Shown: positions 18,317-26,805, counted from the first letter of the stretch. The stretch is DNA of 64,000 nt from Erythrobacter sp. EC-HK427 (GCF_902498745.1 NZ_LR701479.1:2621060-2685059); one strand, 5' to 3'. Notes: generated by a model not told the origin, from the sequence alone. Made by a program: numbers and translations.

Positions 18317-18996
18317 CGCTTTGCGGCCTTTCGCGGCACCATCACCAGCGTGCCATGCTCCTTCGCAGGCCATTCGGGCACTTGCTCGATTCCGTCGAGC
18401 CAGCCCGCCACAGCCTTGCACCCGCCGAGCAGGTGGCAGGCCGCATGGTAGAACTGGCGGCGGCGTTCATCAGGGTCTTTGTGGTCGGCATAAATCTGCA
18501 CCCCGATGTCGAACAGGTTGCGCACATCGGGCGTGTAATTCTCGCGCATTTCGGTGACCCACAATTCGCGGAAATACCACTGGTCGAGCACCTCGTGGAA
18601 CCACGCGACCCAGCTCGCATAGACCGCTTCGTCAATCACACCATTGCGGCGGAAGTTCGAGCAGACTTCGAACAGGTTAAGGCATTGAAAGTAGTATTGC
18701 CGCGCAATCTCGGCATTCTGCCGGTCATGCTTGGGCAGCCGGGCTGGCTTGGTGCTTGCTTCATAAGGCCGCATCGCCTCGGCATTCAGCGCGGCGTAGC
18801 GAAACGCCTCGGACGAATGCACCTCCAGTTGAAGATAGGCGGTCGACTTTTCCACCCGGTCATCACGGGCAGAAACGTGCCGTTCCAGCTTCATCTGCTG
18901 GCGGCTGACCCACCAGCTGTAAGCGGCGGCGATGACGGAGATTACCAGAGCGACAAGCGCGAGAAGGTTCTCGGTTGCCTGGCTTTCCATCGTCAT
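18313..18996 (-). CDS. Membrane-anchored protein of unknown function
   Basis: About 227 residues with a single N-terminal membrane helix (LLALVALVISVIAAAYSWWV), then a helical cytoplasmic region rich in aromatic residues (ARQYYFQCLNLFEVCSNFRR, WVAWFHEVLDQWYFRELW). I do not recognise the family with confidence. Starts at 19008, 18996 and 18990 are all in frame; GGTGG precedes the latter two. It lies about 20 bases after the deoxyhypusine-synthase-like stop and overlaps the acetyltransferase, so the three genes are likely one transcript. Confidence 0.7.
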   Translation of the reverse strand: MTMESQATENLLALVALVISVIAAAYSWWVSRQQMKLERHVSARDDRVEKSTAYLQLEVHSSEAFRYAALNAEAMRPYEASTKPARLPKHDRQNAEIARQYYFQCLNLFEVCSNFRRNGVIDEAVYASWVAWFHEVLDQWYFRELWVTEMRENYTPDVRNLFDIGVQIYADHKDPDERRRQFYHAACHLLGGCKAVAGWLDGIEQVPEWPAKEHGTLVMVPRKAAKR

Positions 18997-19015
18997 CGCC
19001 ACCAACATTGCAGAA

Positions 19016-20074
19016 TTACTCGCCCGCGAAGAGCTTTGCCCAACGGCGCTTCTCGCGGGTCTTCCAGTGGCCGCGGTGATAGGCGTCGGATGCCAGCAGC
19101 GGCATCACGCTGCCCGCCTCGGCAAACACCATCTGCTCGATCGCGGTGGAGACCTTGCCCCAGCTTGCCGCTTCTTGCAGCGTGGAGGACGAACACGCGC
19201 CGTCGCGCACGTCGGCAACCGTGATCTGCACCGCGTATTTGTGCACCGACACGTCTTCGTGACCGAGGATTTCGGCGCACACCACAGTGTCCTGGATGAA
19301 GTTCTTGGGTACCCCGCCGCCGATCATCAGCAGGCCGGATTCGCCGCCCTTGATCTTGATGTCGGTCAGTTCGCGGAAATCCGCCACCGCGTCGATCATC
19401 ATGTATGGCTCGCCCTTGGCCATCTGGTCAACCTGGTGCTTCACCAGGCCGAAACCGGCGGACGAGTCCACGAAAGCCGGGCAGAAGATCGGCACGTCAT
19501 GCTCGTAAGCCAGCTTGACGAGGCTGTTATCCTTCTTGCCATGCTCGACCAGATACTTTCCCATCTCGCGGATGAAAGCGCGGCTCGAATAGGGCCCGGG
19601 CGGCAGGCTGTTGGCGATGGCGTTGATGGTGAAGTCGCAATCCTGCAACTGCTCTTCATCGATATAGGTATCGTAGATACGGTCGATATAGAGGCTGCGC
19701 AGCGTGTCATCATCCGGCACTTCAAGTGCTTGATAATGCTTGTGACCAAGCCCTTCGAAGAAGTCCATGTCCACAATCGTCGCGCCCGTTGCCACGACGC
19801 AATCGACCATGTTGGAACGGATCAGCTCTGCATACAGATCCATGCAGCCGCCCGCGCTGGTGGAGCCTGCGATGACGAGGAAGATCGTGCAATCCTTGTC
19901 GGCCAGCATCTGGTTGTAAATCTCGGTCGCGCGGCCGAGATCGCGGCTGGTGAAGCTCATCTTCTTCATCGAATCTACGATCGGACGGGCATCGAAGCTG
20001 GTGATGTCGATATGTTCGACCTGCGCGCTCAGCAGTTCCTTCTTGCGCGTATCGTTGATGGGCTTGTCACTCAT
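19016..20074 (-). CDS. Deoxyhypusine-synthase-like protein (possible homospermidine synthase)
   Basis: A 352-residue NAD-dependent aminobutyl-transferase-type protein. The family lysine that forms the imine intermediate is present in EAASWGKV (Lys307), as are LVIAGSTSAGGCMDL and LLMIGGGVPKNFIQD. The eukaryotic Lys-His-His of the GGG-x-x-KHH motif is replaced here by Lys-Asn-Phe. Bacteria lack eIF5A, so the substrate is probably a free polyamine; some bacterial family members are thought to make homospermidine. The ATG at 20074 has AGGAG upstream. The 94-base leader is preceded by a repeat shared with lepB. A putrescine-forming decarboxylase is encoded nearby. Confidence 0.88.
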   Translation of the reverse strand: MSDKPINDTRKKELLSAQVEHIDITSFDARPIVDSMKKMSFTSRDLGRATEIYNQMLADKDCTIFLVIAGSTSAGGCMDLYAELIRSNMVDCVVATGATIVDMDFFEGLGHKHYQALEVPDDDTLRSLYIDRIYDTYIDEEQLQDCDFTINAIANSLPPGPYSSRAFIREMGKYLVEHGKKDNSLVKLAYEHDVPIFCPAFVDSSAGFGLVKHQVDQMAKGEPYMMIDAVADFRELTDIKIKGGESGLLMIGGGVPKNFIQDTVVCAEILGHEDVSVHKYAVQITVADVRDGACSSSTLQEAASWGKVSTAIEQMVFAEAGSVMPLLASDAYHRGHWKTREKRRWAKLFAGE

Positions 20075-20099
20075 GTTGTCATCGACTCCTGTCCGGTTT

Positions 20100-20164
20100 G
20101 CCCGCTGAACGGGCCGCATGGCTCCCCCGTTCCCCAAAACGCCGCAAAAGGGAAGAGGGAACGG
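20100..20164 (-). promoter_or_regulatory. Two hairpins in the leader of the deoxyhypusine-synthase-like gene
   Basis: A GCCCG/CGGGC hairpin with a CTGAA loop lies at 20100-20114. A perfect 8-base inverted repeat, CCGTTCCC at 20128-20135 and GGGAACGG at 20157-20164, has a 21-base spacer. Both lie between the shared repeat and the start codon, so they would be in the leader RNA if transcription starts near the repeat. A regulatory role is a guess. Confidence 0.3.
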
Positions 20165-20205
20165 CGAACCTGTTACACCTGTTACACGGTCCAGAGGCAA
20201 AAAAC
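20165..20205 (-). repeat. 40-base intergenic repeat, copy B
   Basis: Read on the minus strand, it carries the same tandem TGTAACAGG pair and flanking TTTTTGC...GGAC bases as the copy upstream of lepB. The distance to the downstream start codon is identical in both (95 bases from the last repeat base to the A of ATG). Between the two copies the tandem core matches exactly and the rest differs at only a few positions. Confidence 0.6.
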
Positions 20206-20330
20206 GCCAACCGCATCCCACCACCCGCAATCCCGCTTCCAGCGCGGGATAGAGGCCAAAATTCGGGGGAGATTCGCATAGCCGGATCATCCAGCATCTT
20301 TCCAATTCTGTAGGAAAGCGGCAGACCATC

Positions 20331-21308
20331 GTGACGATGGAAACAGACACCAGAAAACCCACTCGCGAAGGCGTGCTCCGCGCTGCTGCCAATATCGCCG
20401 CCCACTTCCCGCCGACCCCGCTGCTGCCGTTCGAGGCGGGCGGGCATACCGTCTGGGCGAAGGCCGATTGCCTGCAACCGATGGGCGCGTTTAAAATCCG
20501 CGGCGCGTGGCACCGGCTGACCGAGATGTCCGCAGAGGAACGCGCGCGCGGGGTTGTCGCGGTGTCCAGCGGCAATCATGCGCAGGGCATCGCGCTCGCC
20601 GCACGGATGCTGGGCGTCGAAGCGACTATCGTCATGCCGCAGGATGCCCCGCGCGTGAAGCTGGAGCGCACTGCCGCCTATGGCGCGCGCGTCGTCACCT
20701 ATGATCGCATGACCGAAAACCGGGAGGAGATCGCCAAGGCCATCGCGGCGGAAAAGGGCGCGACCTATGCCCATGCCTATGGCGATCCGTGGGTGATCGA
20801 GGGGCAAGGCAGTGCGGGTATAGAAATTGCCGCACAAATGCAGGCACAAACGGGCCGCGAGGTCTCTCGCATCGTCGTGTGCTGCGGCGGCGGCGGCCTC
20901 ACCGCAGGCCTCGCCCTCGCCTGCCCCGATGCGAGCATCGTGCCCTGCGAACCCGAAGGGTGGGACGATGTGTGCCGCAGCCTCGAAAGCGGCGAAATCC
21001 AGAGCGTGGGCGCTAACCCTCCGCCGACCGCCTGCGACGCGATCCAGACCTTCGCCACGTTCCCGATCAACTTCGCGGTGATGAAGGAGCGCTGCCGCGA
21101 ATGGGCGCGCGTTTCGGAAAAGGACATCCGCGACGCGCAACGCTTTGCCTTTGCGCATTTGCGGCTCGTCCTCGAACCCGGCGGCGCAGCGGCGCTAGCA
21201 GCGGTGCTGGCGGGCAAAGTCACGCTGGATGACAGCACGGCGGTGATGCTGACCGGCGGCAATACCGACGCCGCCGCCTTCGCAAAGGTGCTGGCGAACG
21301 CTGATTAG
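20331..21308 (+). CDS. Threonine/serine dehydratase family protein
   Basis: Fold-type II PLP enzyme of 325 residues. It has the PLP lysine in GAFKIRGAW (Lys55), the substrate loop VSSGNHAQG, and the glycine-rich phosphate-binding CCGGGGLTAG. It lacks the C-terminal regulatory ACT-type domains of biosynthetic IlvA, so it resembles catabolic threonine dehydratase or serine racemase/dehydratase; sequence alone cannot separate these. The GTG at 20331 has AGGAAAG upstream, and an ATG two codons later is an alternative. It diverges from the deoxyhypusine-synthase-like gene. Confidence 0.88.
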   Translation: MTMETDTRKPTREGVLRAAANIAAHFPPTPLLPFEAGGHTVWAKADCLQPMGAFKIRGAWHRLTEMSAEERARGVVAVSSGNHAQGIALAARMLGVEATIVMPQDAPRVKLERTAAYGARVVTYDRMTENREEIAKAIAAEKGATYAHAYGDPWVIEGQGSAGIEIAAQMQAQTGREVSRIVVCCGGGGLTAGLALACPDASIVPCEPEGWDDVCRSLESGEIQSVGANPPPTACDAIQTFATFPINFAVMKERCREWARVSEKDIRDAQRFAFAHLRLVLEPGGAAALAAVLAGKVTLDDSTAVMLTGGNTDAAAFAKVLANAD

Positions 21309-21373
21309 GTTGCAATTGACAATCTAATTGAGTGCAGTAACTCTTGCTGCGTCTTTCGGGGAGAGTTCACACC

Positions 21374-21817
21374 ATGAATACCGCCATTCTTGCACCCGCC
21401 GCCGCGCTTATCCTGTGGTCGATCATCATGCTGTTCTGGATGGCGTTCACGCGCTTTCCGGCGATGAAAGCGATGCGCGAGGCGCGCGGCTCCACCGGCG
21501 CAGTCAGCACAAGCAAGCCGGGCGGACGCGGGCAGGATCTCGAAGGCTTGGTTCCCGACAATGTGAACTGGAAGTCGCACAATTACACCCATTTGATGGA
21601 GCAGCCGACGCTGTTCTACGCGGTGGTCGTGATCCTCGCGATGGTCGGGCCGACGCAGGATATGGTGATCGCCGCATGGCTCTACACCGCCCTGCGTATC
21701 GCACATTCGCTGTGGCAGGCGCTGGTGAACACGATCCCGGTGCGCTTCATGCTGTTCCTGCTGAGCACATTCGCGCTCACCTATCTCGCCATCCGCGCGC
21801 TGATGGCGACGCTCTGA
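21374..21817 (+). CDS. MAPEG-family membrane protein (first of a tandem pair)
   Basis: A 147-residue protein with four predicted membrane helices (about residues 6-26, 74-90, 95-112 and 120-140). It carries the MAPEG-type arrangement of a polar first loop followed by NWKSHNYTHLMEQPTLFYAVV and ALRIAHSLWQAL. The family includes glutathione- and eicosanoid-related membrane enzymes, but bacterial substrates are mostly unknown. Its TGA overlaps the ATG of a second MAPEG gene (TGATG), so the pair is translationally coupled. Confidence 0.85.
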   Translation: MNTAILAPAAALILWSIIMLFWMAFTRFPAMKAMREARGSTGAVSTSKPGGRGQDLEGLVPDNVNWKSHNYTHLMEQPTLFYAVVVILAMVGPTQDMVIAAWLYTALRIAHSLWQALVNTIPVRFMLFLLSTFALTYLAIRALMATL

Positions 21818-22236
21818 TGGATATTCTGCAACCACTGATTGCGCTGGCCGCATGGACGATGGTGATGTGGCTGTGGATGTATACGACGCGGCTCCCCGCA
21901 ATGTCCGCCGCAAAGGTCGATCCGGACAGTCTGGCGCGCGATCCCGATGCCTCCCTCGATCGCACCCTGCCCCCGCACATCCAGTGGAAAGCACATAATT
22001 ACAACCATCTGCATGAAGCGCCGACGGTGTTTTATGCGGTGGCGCTGACGCTGGCATTGCTCGAAGCAGGTAACGGCCTCGCCGCCTTGCTGGGCTGGGC
22101 CTATGTTGCGCTGCGGGTGGTGCATTCGCTGGTGCAGGCAACGATCAACCGCGTGGTGATCCGCTTTGCTTTGTTTGCGGCATCCTCGCTGGTGCTCATC
22201 GCGCTGGTCGTGCTCGCCGCGTTTGCCGCATTCTAG
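21817..22236 (+). CDS. MAPEG-family membrane protein (second of a tandem pair)
   Basis: A 139-residue homologue of the preceding gene. It has the same four-helix layout and motifs (QWKAHNYNHLHEAPTVFYAVAL, ALRVVHSLVQATINR). The two are clearly paralogues that have diverged in the first loop. Overlap by one base suggests they may form a heteromeric complex. A perfect 7-base stem-loop follows its stop codon. Confidence 0.83.
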   Translation: MDILQPLIALAAWTMVMWLWMYTTRLPAMSAAKVDPDSLARDPDASLDRTLPPHIQWKAHNYNHLHEAPTVFYAVALTLALLEAGNGLAALLGWAYVALRVVHSLVQATINRVVIRFALFAASSLVLIALVVLAAFAAF

Positions 22237-22246
22237 GGATTAGTGC

Positions 22247-22271
22247 GCAGGGCCCGCTTCAGCCGCCCTGC
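22247..22271 (+). terminator. Stem-loop after the MAPEG pair
   Basis: GCAGGGC and GCCCTGC form a perfect 7-base stem with an 11-base loop, starting 11 bases after the MAPEG stop and 52 bases before the next gene. No T tract follows, so it may be a weak or factor-assisted terminator. Confidence 0.4.
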
Positions 22272-22322
22272 ACCACCCTCGTTTACCACAGCCATGCCCC
22301 CGGCAAAGAAGGAGCATGGGCG

Positions 22323-22760
22323 ATGGCATATATCCTGATTGTCGATGACGACGACATTGTGGCCGAACACGCGGCCAATATCCTCACCAATGCCGGCCAT
22401 GGCTGCGGCTGGGTGAACAGTACCAAGGCGGCGGCGGAATTGCTGGTGAAGCGCAAGCCCGACCTGATCCTGCTCGACCAGAATATGCCGCGCGAGAATG
22501 GCAGCGCGCTGCTGCGCCGCCTGCGCAATTCCCCGCGGCTTTACGATATTCCGGTCATCATGCTGACCGCGGTGACGGCCATCCGCGAAGAACAGATCGC
22601 CTATTACCACGGCGCGCAGGATTATATCCGCAAGCCCTTCAGCGAGAAGATGCTGCTGTTCCGCGTGCGCCAGATGCTGAAAGCGCGGCAGATCGGCGCG
22701 ACGCAGCGGCATCTCAAGCATATGCCCGCCAGCACGCCGCCTGCGATACGAATGATCTGA
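22323..22760 (+). CDS. Single-domain response regulator
   Basis: A 145-residue CheY-like receiver: acidic cluster Asp8-Asp11 in LIVDDDD, phosphoacceptor Asp52 in LILLDQNMP, Thr82 in MLTAVTA, and Lys104 in DYIRKPF. The last 25 residues form a short basic tail; there is no output domain. It probably acts by protein contact within a phosphorelay. AAGAAGGAG precedes the start. No histidine kinase is adjacent, and it converges on otsA. Confidence 0.88.
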   Translation: MAYILIVDDDDIVAEHAANILTNAGHGCGWVNSTKAAAELLVKRKPDLILLDQNMPRENGSALLRRLRNSPRLYDIPVIMLTAVTAIREEQIAYYHGAQDYIRKPFSEKMLLFRVRQMLKARQIGATQRHLKHMPASTPPAIRMI

Positions 22761-22786
22761 CGCAAATAGGCGCGGCAAACCGGCCG

Positions 22787-24187
22787 TCAGGCAGCGACGC
22801 CCGCCAGATCGGCGATAAAGCTCGCCGTCCATTCGTGCACATTCTCTTCGCGCACGGTGACGATCATTTTGTGATACCGGCTCTTGCGTTCTTCCAGTGG
22901 CATATCCAGTGCCACGCGGATCGCATGCGCCATCTCATCCGCGCTGTAGGGATTAACGAGTACCGCGCCCTCGCCATGGCAATCGAGTTGCTCCGCCGCC
23001 CCGGCAAAGCGCGAAAGGATCAACACGCCGGGATTTTCCGGGTCCTGCGCAGCCACATATTCCTTGGCCACAAGGTTCATGCCATCGCGCAAGGGGGTCA
23101 CCACGCCGATTCTCGCGGCCCGATAAAAGCCGATCAGCTCTTCCTGGCTGTAGCCCTTGTTGACATAGCGGACGGGCACAAGGTCAACTTCGCTGCACGC
23201 ACCATTGATTTGCCCTGCCTTCTGTTCCAGCAGCGCGCGTATATCCTTGTAGCTGCCGATATCCTCGCGGCTGGGCGGTGCAATCTGGATAAAGACGAGA
23301 TCGCGCACCCGCTCGGGATAGCGATCAAAGAAGCGGCTGATACCGTCGAGCCGCTCGGGCAGGCCCTTGGAATAGTCGAGCCGGTCGACGCCGATCATTG
23401 CGCTGCGGTTACGGGTGGAGGACAAAAGCCGCTCCTCCGCCTGCGCCGCCGCATCGGTCTTGCCCATTACGGTGAAGTAGTCGAAATCAATTCCAATAGG
23501 ATAAGCGCGAGCAATCGTGGTTTTGCCATCCAGTGTGATGGCGCCGGTTTCGGTGTCGACATCCGCTCCCAGTTCTTTGCCGCAATAATGTAGGAAACTT
23601 TCCAGCCAGACAGCGGTCTGGAAACCGAGCAGATCGTAATGCAGCATCGCCCGCACCAGACGTTCATGATAAGGCAGCGAGACGAAGAGGTTGGCTGGCG
23701 GCCACGGGGTGTGCAGGAAGAACCCCATCTTGTTGCTGACGCCCATAGAGCGCAGGCGTTCACCGAGCGGCAGCAAGTGGTAATCATGCACCCACACGCT
23801 GTCATCATGCTCGATCAGAGGTAATACGCTTTCTGCAAAACGCTCATTAACCCGTTCGTATCCCTTTCCAAATTCGCGCTCGTATTTGGTGAGATCGATG
23901 CGGTAATGGAACAGCGGCCACAGTGTCGAATTGGCGTAGCCGTTGTAATATTCCTCGATATCCTGCGGTTCGAGATCGATCGTGGCGGTGGTAACCCCGT
24001 CCGCCGAACGGACATAATTGATGCTACCGCTGAAATCCGGCGTTTCCTGTCCCGACCATCCGAACCAGATGCCGCCATTGGCCTTCAGCGCCGCATTCAG
24101 CGCCCCCGCCAATCCGCCCTGCGCACCCGCCACCCCGCGCGCCTTGGGTACGGCAACGCGGTTCGAGATGACGACAAGTCTTGGCAC
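22787..24187 (-). CDS. otsA: Trehalose-6-phosphate synthase
   Basis: GT20-family enzyme joining UDP-glucose and glucose-6-phosphate. The 466-residue product has the N-terminal loop GVAGAQGGLAGALNAAL, the substrate-binding WVHDYHLLPLG, VDRLDYSKGLPERL and LRDGMNLVAKEYVAAQ. The start is GTG at 24187 with AAGGGGA upstream. It follows the GH15 gene by 21 bases, and otsB lies at the front of the same minus-strand run, so otsB, GH15 and otsA form one trehalose operon. Trehalose is a common osmotic and desiccation protectant. Confidence 0.96.
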   Translation of the reverse strand: MPRLVVISNRVAVPKARGVAGAQGGLAGALNAALKANGGIWFGWSGQETPDFSGSINYVRSADGVTTATIDLEPQDIEEYYNGYANSTLWPLFHYRIDLTKYEREFGKGYERVNERFAESVLPLIEHDDSVWVHDYHLLPLGERLRSMGVSNKMGFFLHTPWPPANLFVSLPYHERLVRAMLHYDLLGFQTAVWLESFLHYCGKELGADVDTETGAITLDGKTTIARAYPIGIDFDYFTVMGKTDAAAQAEERLLSSTRNRSAMIGVDRLDYSKGLPERLDGISRFFDRYPERVRDLVFIQIAPPSREDIGSYKDIRALLEQKAGQINGACSEVDLVPVRYVNKGYSQEELIGFYRAARIGVVTPLRDGMNLVAKEYVAAQDPENPGVLILSRFAGAAEQLDCHGEGAVLVNPYSADEMAHAIRVALDMPLEERKSRYHKMIVTVREENVHEWTASFIADLAGVAA

Positions 24188-24208
24188 CGGGTCCCCTTTT
24201 GCCCGCCC

Positions 24209-26023
24209 CTAGCGGACTGTGTTCCATGCCTTTGACAACAATCCGGCACAGTTGATCGTTCCGACCAGCGAGTAAGTTTGCGGGAAGTTGCCCCACAATT
24301 CTCCCGTTTCAAAATCCATGTCCTCGGACAGCAGGCCCGACGCTGTGCGATGGCCAAGCATTTTTTCGAACAATTCGCGCGCCTCGTTCTTGCGGTCCAT
24401 CAGCGCCAGCGCCTCGATCAGCCAGAACGTGCAGATGTTGAACGCAGTTTCGGGCGCGCCGAAATCGTCCTCGGCGGCGTAACGCAGCATATGCTCGCCG
24501 CGCCGCAGATCGCGCTCGATCTTGGTAAAGGTGGCAAGGAACCGCGGATCATCTGCCGCGATATAGCGCAGTTCGAGCAATTGCAGCAGGCTGGCATCGA
24601 GATAGTCGCTCTCAAAACTGGCGCCGTAATGACCGCCCTCCGCGTTCTCTTTCCAGGCCTTTGCCTCGATCGTTTGGGCGATCTTCGTGGCCCGTTCGCG
24701 CCAGAATTCGGCCCGGTCGGGTTTGCCGATATGCGATGCGACATTGGCAAGCCGGTCACACGCGGCCCAGCTCATCACGGCGGAGTAGGTGTGCACCTCT
24801 TCCCGCGTGCGGAATTCCCACAAGCCGGCGTCGGGCTGGTCGTGCATTGTCCACGCCACCTCGCCCACTTCCTCCAGGTTCTCAAAATCGCGTTCGTCCG
24901 CCATGCGCAACAGCCGCCGGTCGAGAAAGCCTTGAGCGCTCGGCAGCACGATCTGGCCATAGCAATCGTGCTGGATCTGCTTGTAGGCCGCATTGCCGAT
25001 CCGCACCGGCCCCATCCCGCGATAGCCTGCCAGATAGGCCGCCGTCGTCTCGCTCAATCGCCCCTCGCCCATGACGGAGTATAAGGGCTGGATCTGCCCG
25101 CTTTTCGCAGCATCAATGATGTTGCGCAGATATTTGAGATATTTCTCCAGCACGTCGAGCGCGCCCAGTCGGTTCAGCGCCTGCACCGTGTAGTAGGAAT
25201 CGCGGATCCAGCAGTAACGGTAATCCCAATTCCGCTCGCTCCCCGGCGCTTCGGGGATGGAGGTGGTGAGCGCCGCGACAATCGCGCCCGTCTCTTCGTG
25301 CTGGCAGAGCTTGAGGGTAATGGCGCAGCGGATGACCTCGTCCTGCCATTCAAAGGGTGTCGCCAGGCCGCGCACCCAATGTTGCCAGTATTTGCGCGTC
25401 GATTGCTCCATCCGGCGCAGTTCTTCGCGCAAGTTTCCGGTGAATGGTTCATCGGGGCCGAGGAAGAAGTGGGTATCCTGCTCGATACGGAAGGTGCGCC
25501 CTTCCATGATATAGCCCACCGGCGCATCGGTGGAGAGGCGCAATGCCTGCGGTTCCACCAGATAGCGGATGTGGTTTGTGCCCGTGGTCGTATCGGCGAG
25601 CGCGGCGCCGTGGTTTTTCATCGGGCGCAGCACCACACGGATGCGCGGATTGCCCGCCACGGGTCGCACGATGCGGGCAAAGGCAACCGGGCGGTACATT
25701 CGCCCCTTGCCTTCAAAACGCGGGCAGAAATCGAGCACTTCGACCGCACTGCCATCCGCCGCTTCAAGGCGGGTCAGCAGGATTGGCGTATTGCGGATAT
25801 ACTCCTGCGAGGAAGCGACCTGCCCGTCCAGTTCGAAGCGCCAGACGCCCGCATCCTGTTGATCGCCATTGAGCAGTGCACAAAAGGTAGGATCGCCATC
25901 GACGCGGGGCACACAGCCCCACACGAAGCTGCCGGTGGAGTTGACCAGAGCCGAGACCTGGCAATTGCCGATAGGCCACAGCTCTAGCGAGCTTTGCTGC
26001 GAATTCGCGTGTTGTTCACTCAC
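24209..26023 (-). CDS. Glycoside hydrolase family 15 protein (glucoamylase/trehalase-like)
   Basis: About 604 residues with an N-terminal beta-rich domain and an (alpha/alpha)6 catalytic domain. Family motifs include RNWDYRYCWIRDSYYTVQAL and, near the C-terminus, LLSEDMDFETGELWGNFPQTYS, which carries the second catalytic acid region. No signal peptide is seen, so it is likely cytoplasmic. GH15 members include glucoamylases and, in some bacteria, trehalases; lying between otsB and otsA it may control trehalose level. I prefer the GTG at 26023, which overlaps the otsB stop as GTGA; an ATG at 26035 is also in frame. Confidence 0.92.
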   Translation of the reverse strand: MSEQHANSQQSSLELWPIGNCQVSALVNSTGSFVWGCVPRVDGDPTFCALLNGDQQDAGVWRFELDGQVASSQEYIRNTPILLTRLEAADGSAVEVLDFCPRFEGKGRMYRPVAFARIVRPVAGNPRIRVVLRPMKNHGAALADTTTGTNHIRYLVEPQALRLSTDAPVGYIMEGRTFRIEQDTHFFLGPDEPFTGNLREELRRMEQSTRKYWQHWVRGLATPFEWQDEVIRCAITLKLCQHEETGAIVAALTTSIPEAPGSERNWDYRYCWIRDSYYTVQALNRLGALDVLEKYLKYLRNIIDAAKSGQIQPLYSVMGEGRLSETTAAYLAGYRGMGPVRIGNAAYKQIQHDCYGQIVLPSAQGFLDRRLLRMADERDFENLEEVGEVAWTMHDQPDAGLWEFRTREEVHTYSAVMSWAACDRLANVASHIGKPDRAEFWRERATKIAQTIEAKAWKENAEGGHYGASFESDYLDASLLQLLELRYIAADDPRFLATFTKIERDLRRGEHMLRYAAEDDFGAPETAFNICTFWLIEALALMDRKNEARELFEKMLGHRTASGLLSEDMDFETGELWGNFPQTYSLVGTINCAGLLSKAWNTVR

Positions 26024-26760
26024 AATTGCAACCAATGGTGCACTGCAGCAGGGCTGGCAAGGGAGAAACTGGCGTTTTCACTGGGTCGTTCGCCCACGGC
26101 CACGCCCAATCCGCCCATTTCGCGCGCGGCGCGCATTCCGTCCTCGTCGGTCACATCGTCGCCAACAAACACCGGGGTTGCACCTGCGAACGGTGCCACT
26201 GCCATAAATGCCCGCACCGCGCCCGCCTTGTCAGCACCGCTGGCGACCAGTTCGATCACGCATTTGCCTTGCTTGACCACCAGGCCGTGCGCCGCCGCCA
26301 GCTCGCGAGCAAAGGAGAGGCCGGTGTCCTCCAGCGAGGGATCGGAACGGAAATGCAACGCCGCGCCATGCGGCTTGTCCTCGGTGGCGAAACCGTGTTC
26401 GCTCGCAAATGTCGCCACGTCCTCCAGCGCCTCGGGCGGCAAGCCCCGCGCCTGTTCGCCCAGCAGTGTCCCATCGGCAGCGCGGCAATCGCTGCCATGG
26501 GAGCCTGCGCGGGCGATAGCCAGCGGCCCGAGATGCTCTTCCAAATTGGCAATCGCCCGTCCGCTGACCAGGGCAAGCCGACCTTCGAGCCGCCCCGAAA
26601 GCGCGTGCAGCCGGGCTGGCATATCGGCAGGGACATGGATCGTATCCGGCGTCGGTGCGATATCGACCAGCGTTCCGTCGAAATCGAGGAACAGCGCGAG
26701 CGGCCTTCCCGCAGCAAGTGCCTCTAGCGGCGGCGGGGCAGGAAGCAGATGAATCGTCAC
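26020..26760 (-). CDS. otsB: Trehalose-6-phosphate phosphatase
   Basis: HAD-superfamily phosphatase of 246 residues releasing trehalose. The nucleophile motif is LFLDFDGTLVDIAP (Asp26, Asp28), and VFVGDDVTDEDG is the metal-binding motif near the C-terminus. The start is a GTG at 26760 immediately after a GCAGGG that forms one arm of a hairpin. First gene of the otsB-GH15-otsA operon; its stop overlaps the next start. Confidence 0.95.
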   Translation of the reverse strand: MTIHLLPAPPPLEALAAGRPLALFLDFDGTLVDIAPTPDTIHVPADMPARLHALSGRLEGRLALVSGRAIANLEEHLGPLAIARAGSHGSDCRAADGTLLGEQARGLPPEALEDVATFASEHGFATEDKPHGAALHFRSDPSLEDTGLSFARELAAAHGLVVKQGKCVIELVASGADKAGAVRAFMAVAPFAGATPVFVGDDVTDEDGMRAAREMGGLGVAVGERPSENASFSLASPAAVHHWLQL

Positions 26761-26783
26761 CCCTGCAGGTCTAACCCGCAGGG
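26761..26783 (-). promoter_or_regulatory. Hairpin covering the otsB ribosome-binding site
   Basis: On the minus strand CCCTGC pairs with GCAGGG across an 11-base loop, and the GTG start of otsB follows directly. The second arm contains the only good ribosome-binding sequence, so folding would mask it. It also falls 22 bases after the OmpA-like gene stop and could act as a weak terminator for that gene. Confidence 0.35.
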
Positions 26784-26805
26784 TCGCTGCGTCAATTCGC
26801 TTGTC

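Noticed and set aside
20075-20575. N-terminal extension of the deoxyhypusine-synthase-like protein to 519 residues
   Set aside because: The extra 167 codons cross the dehydratase start and the intergenic repeat, resemble no protein, and a good AGGAG ribosome-binding sequence precedes the ATG at 20074.
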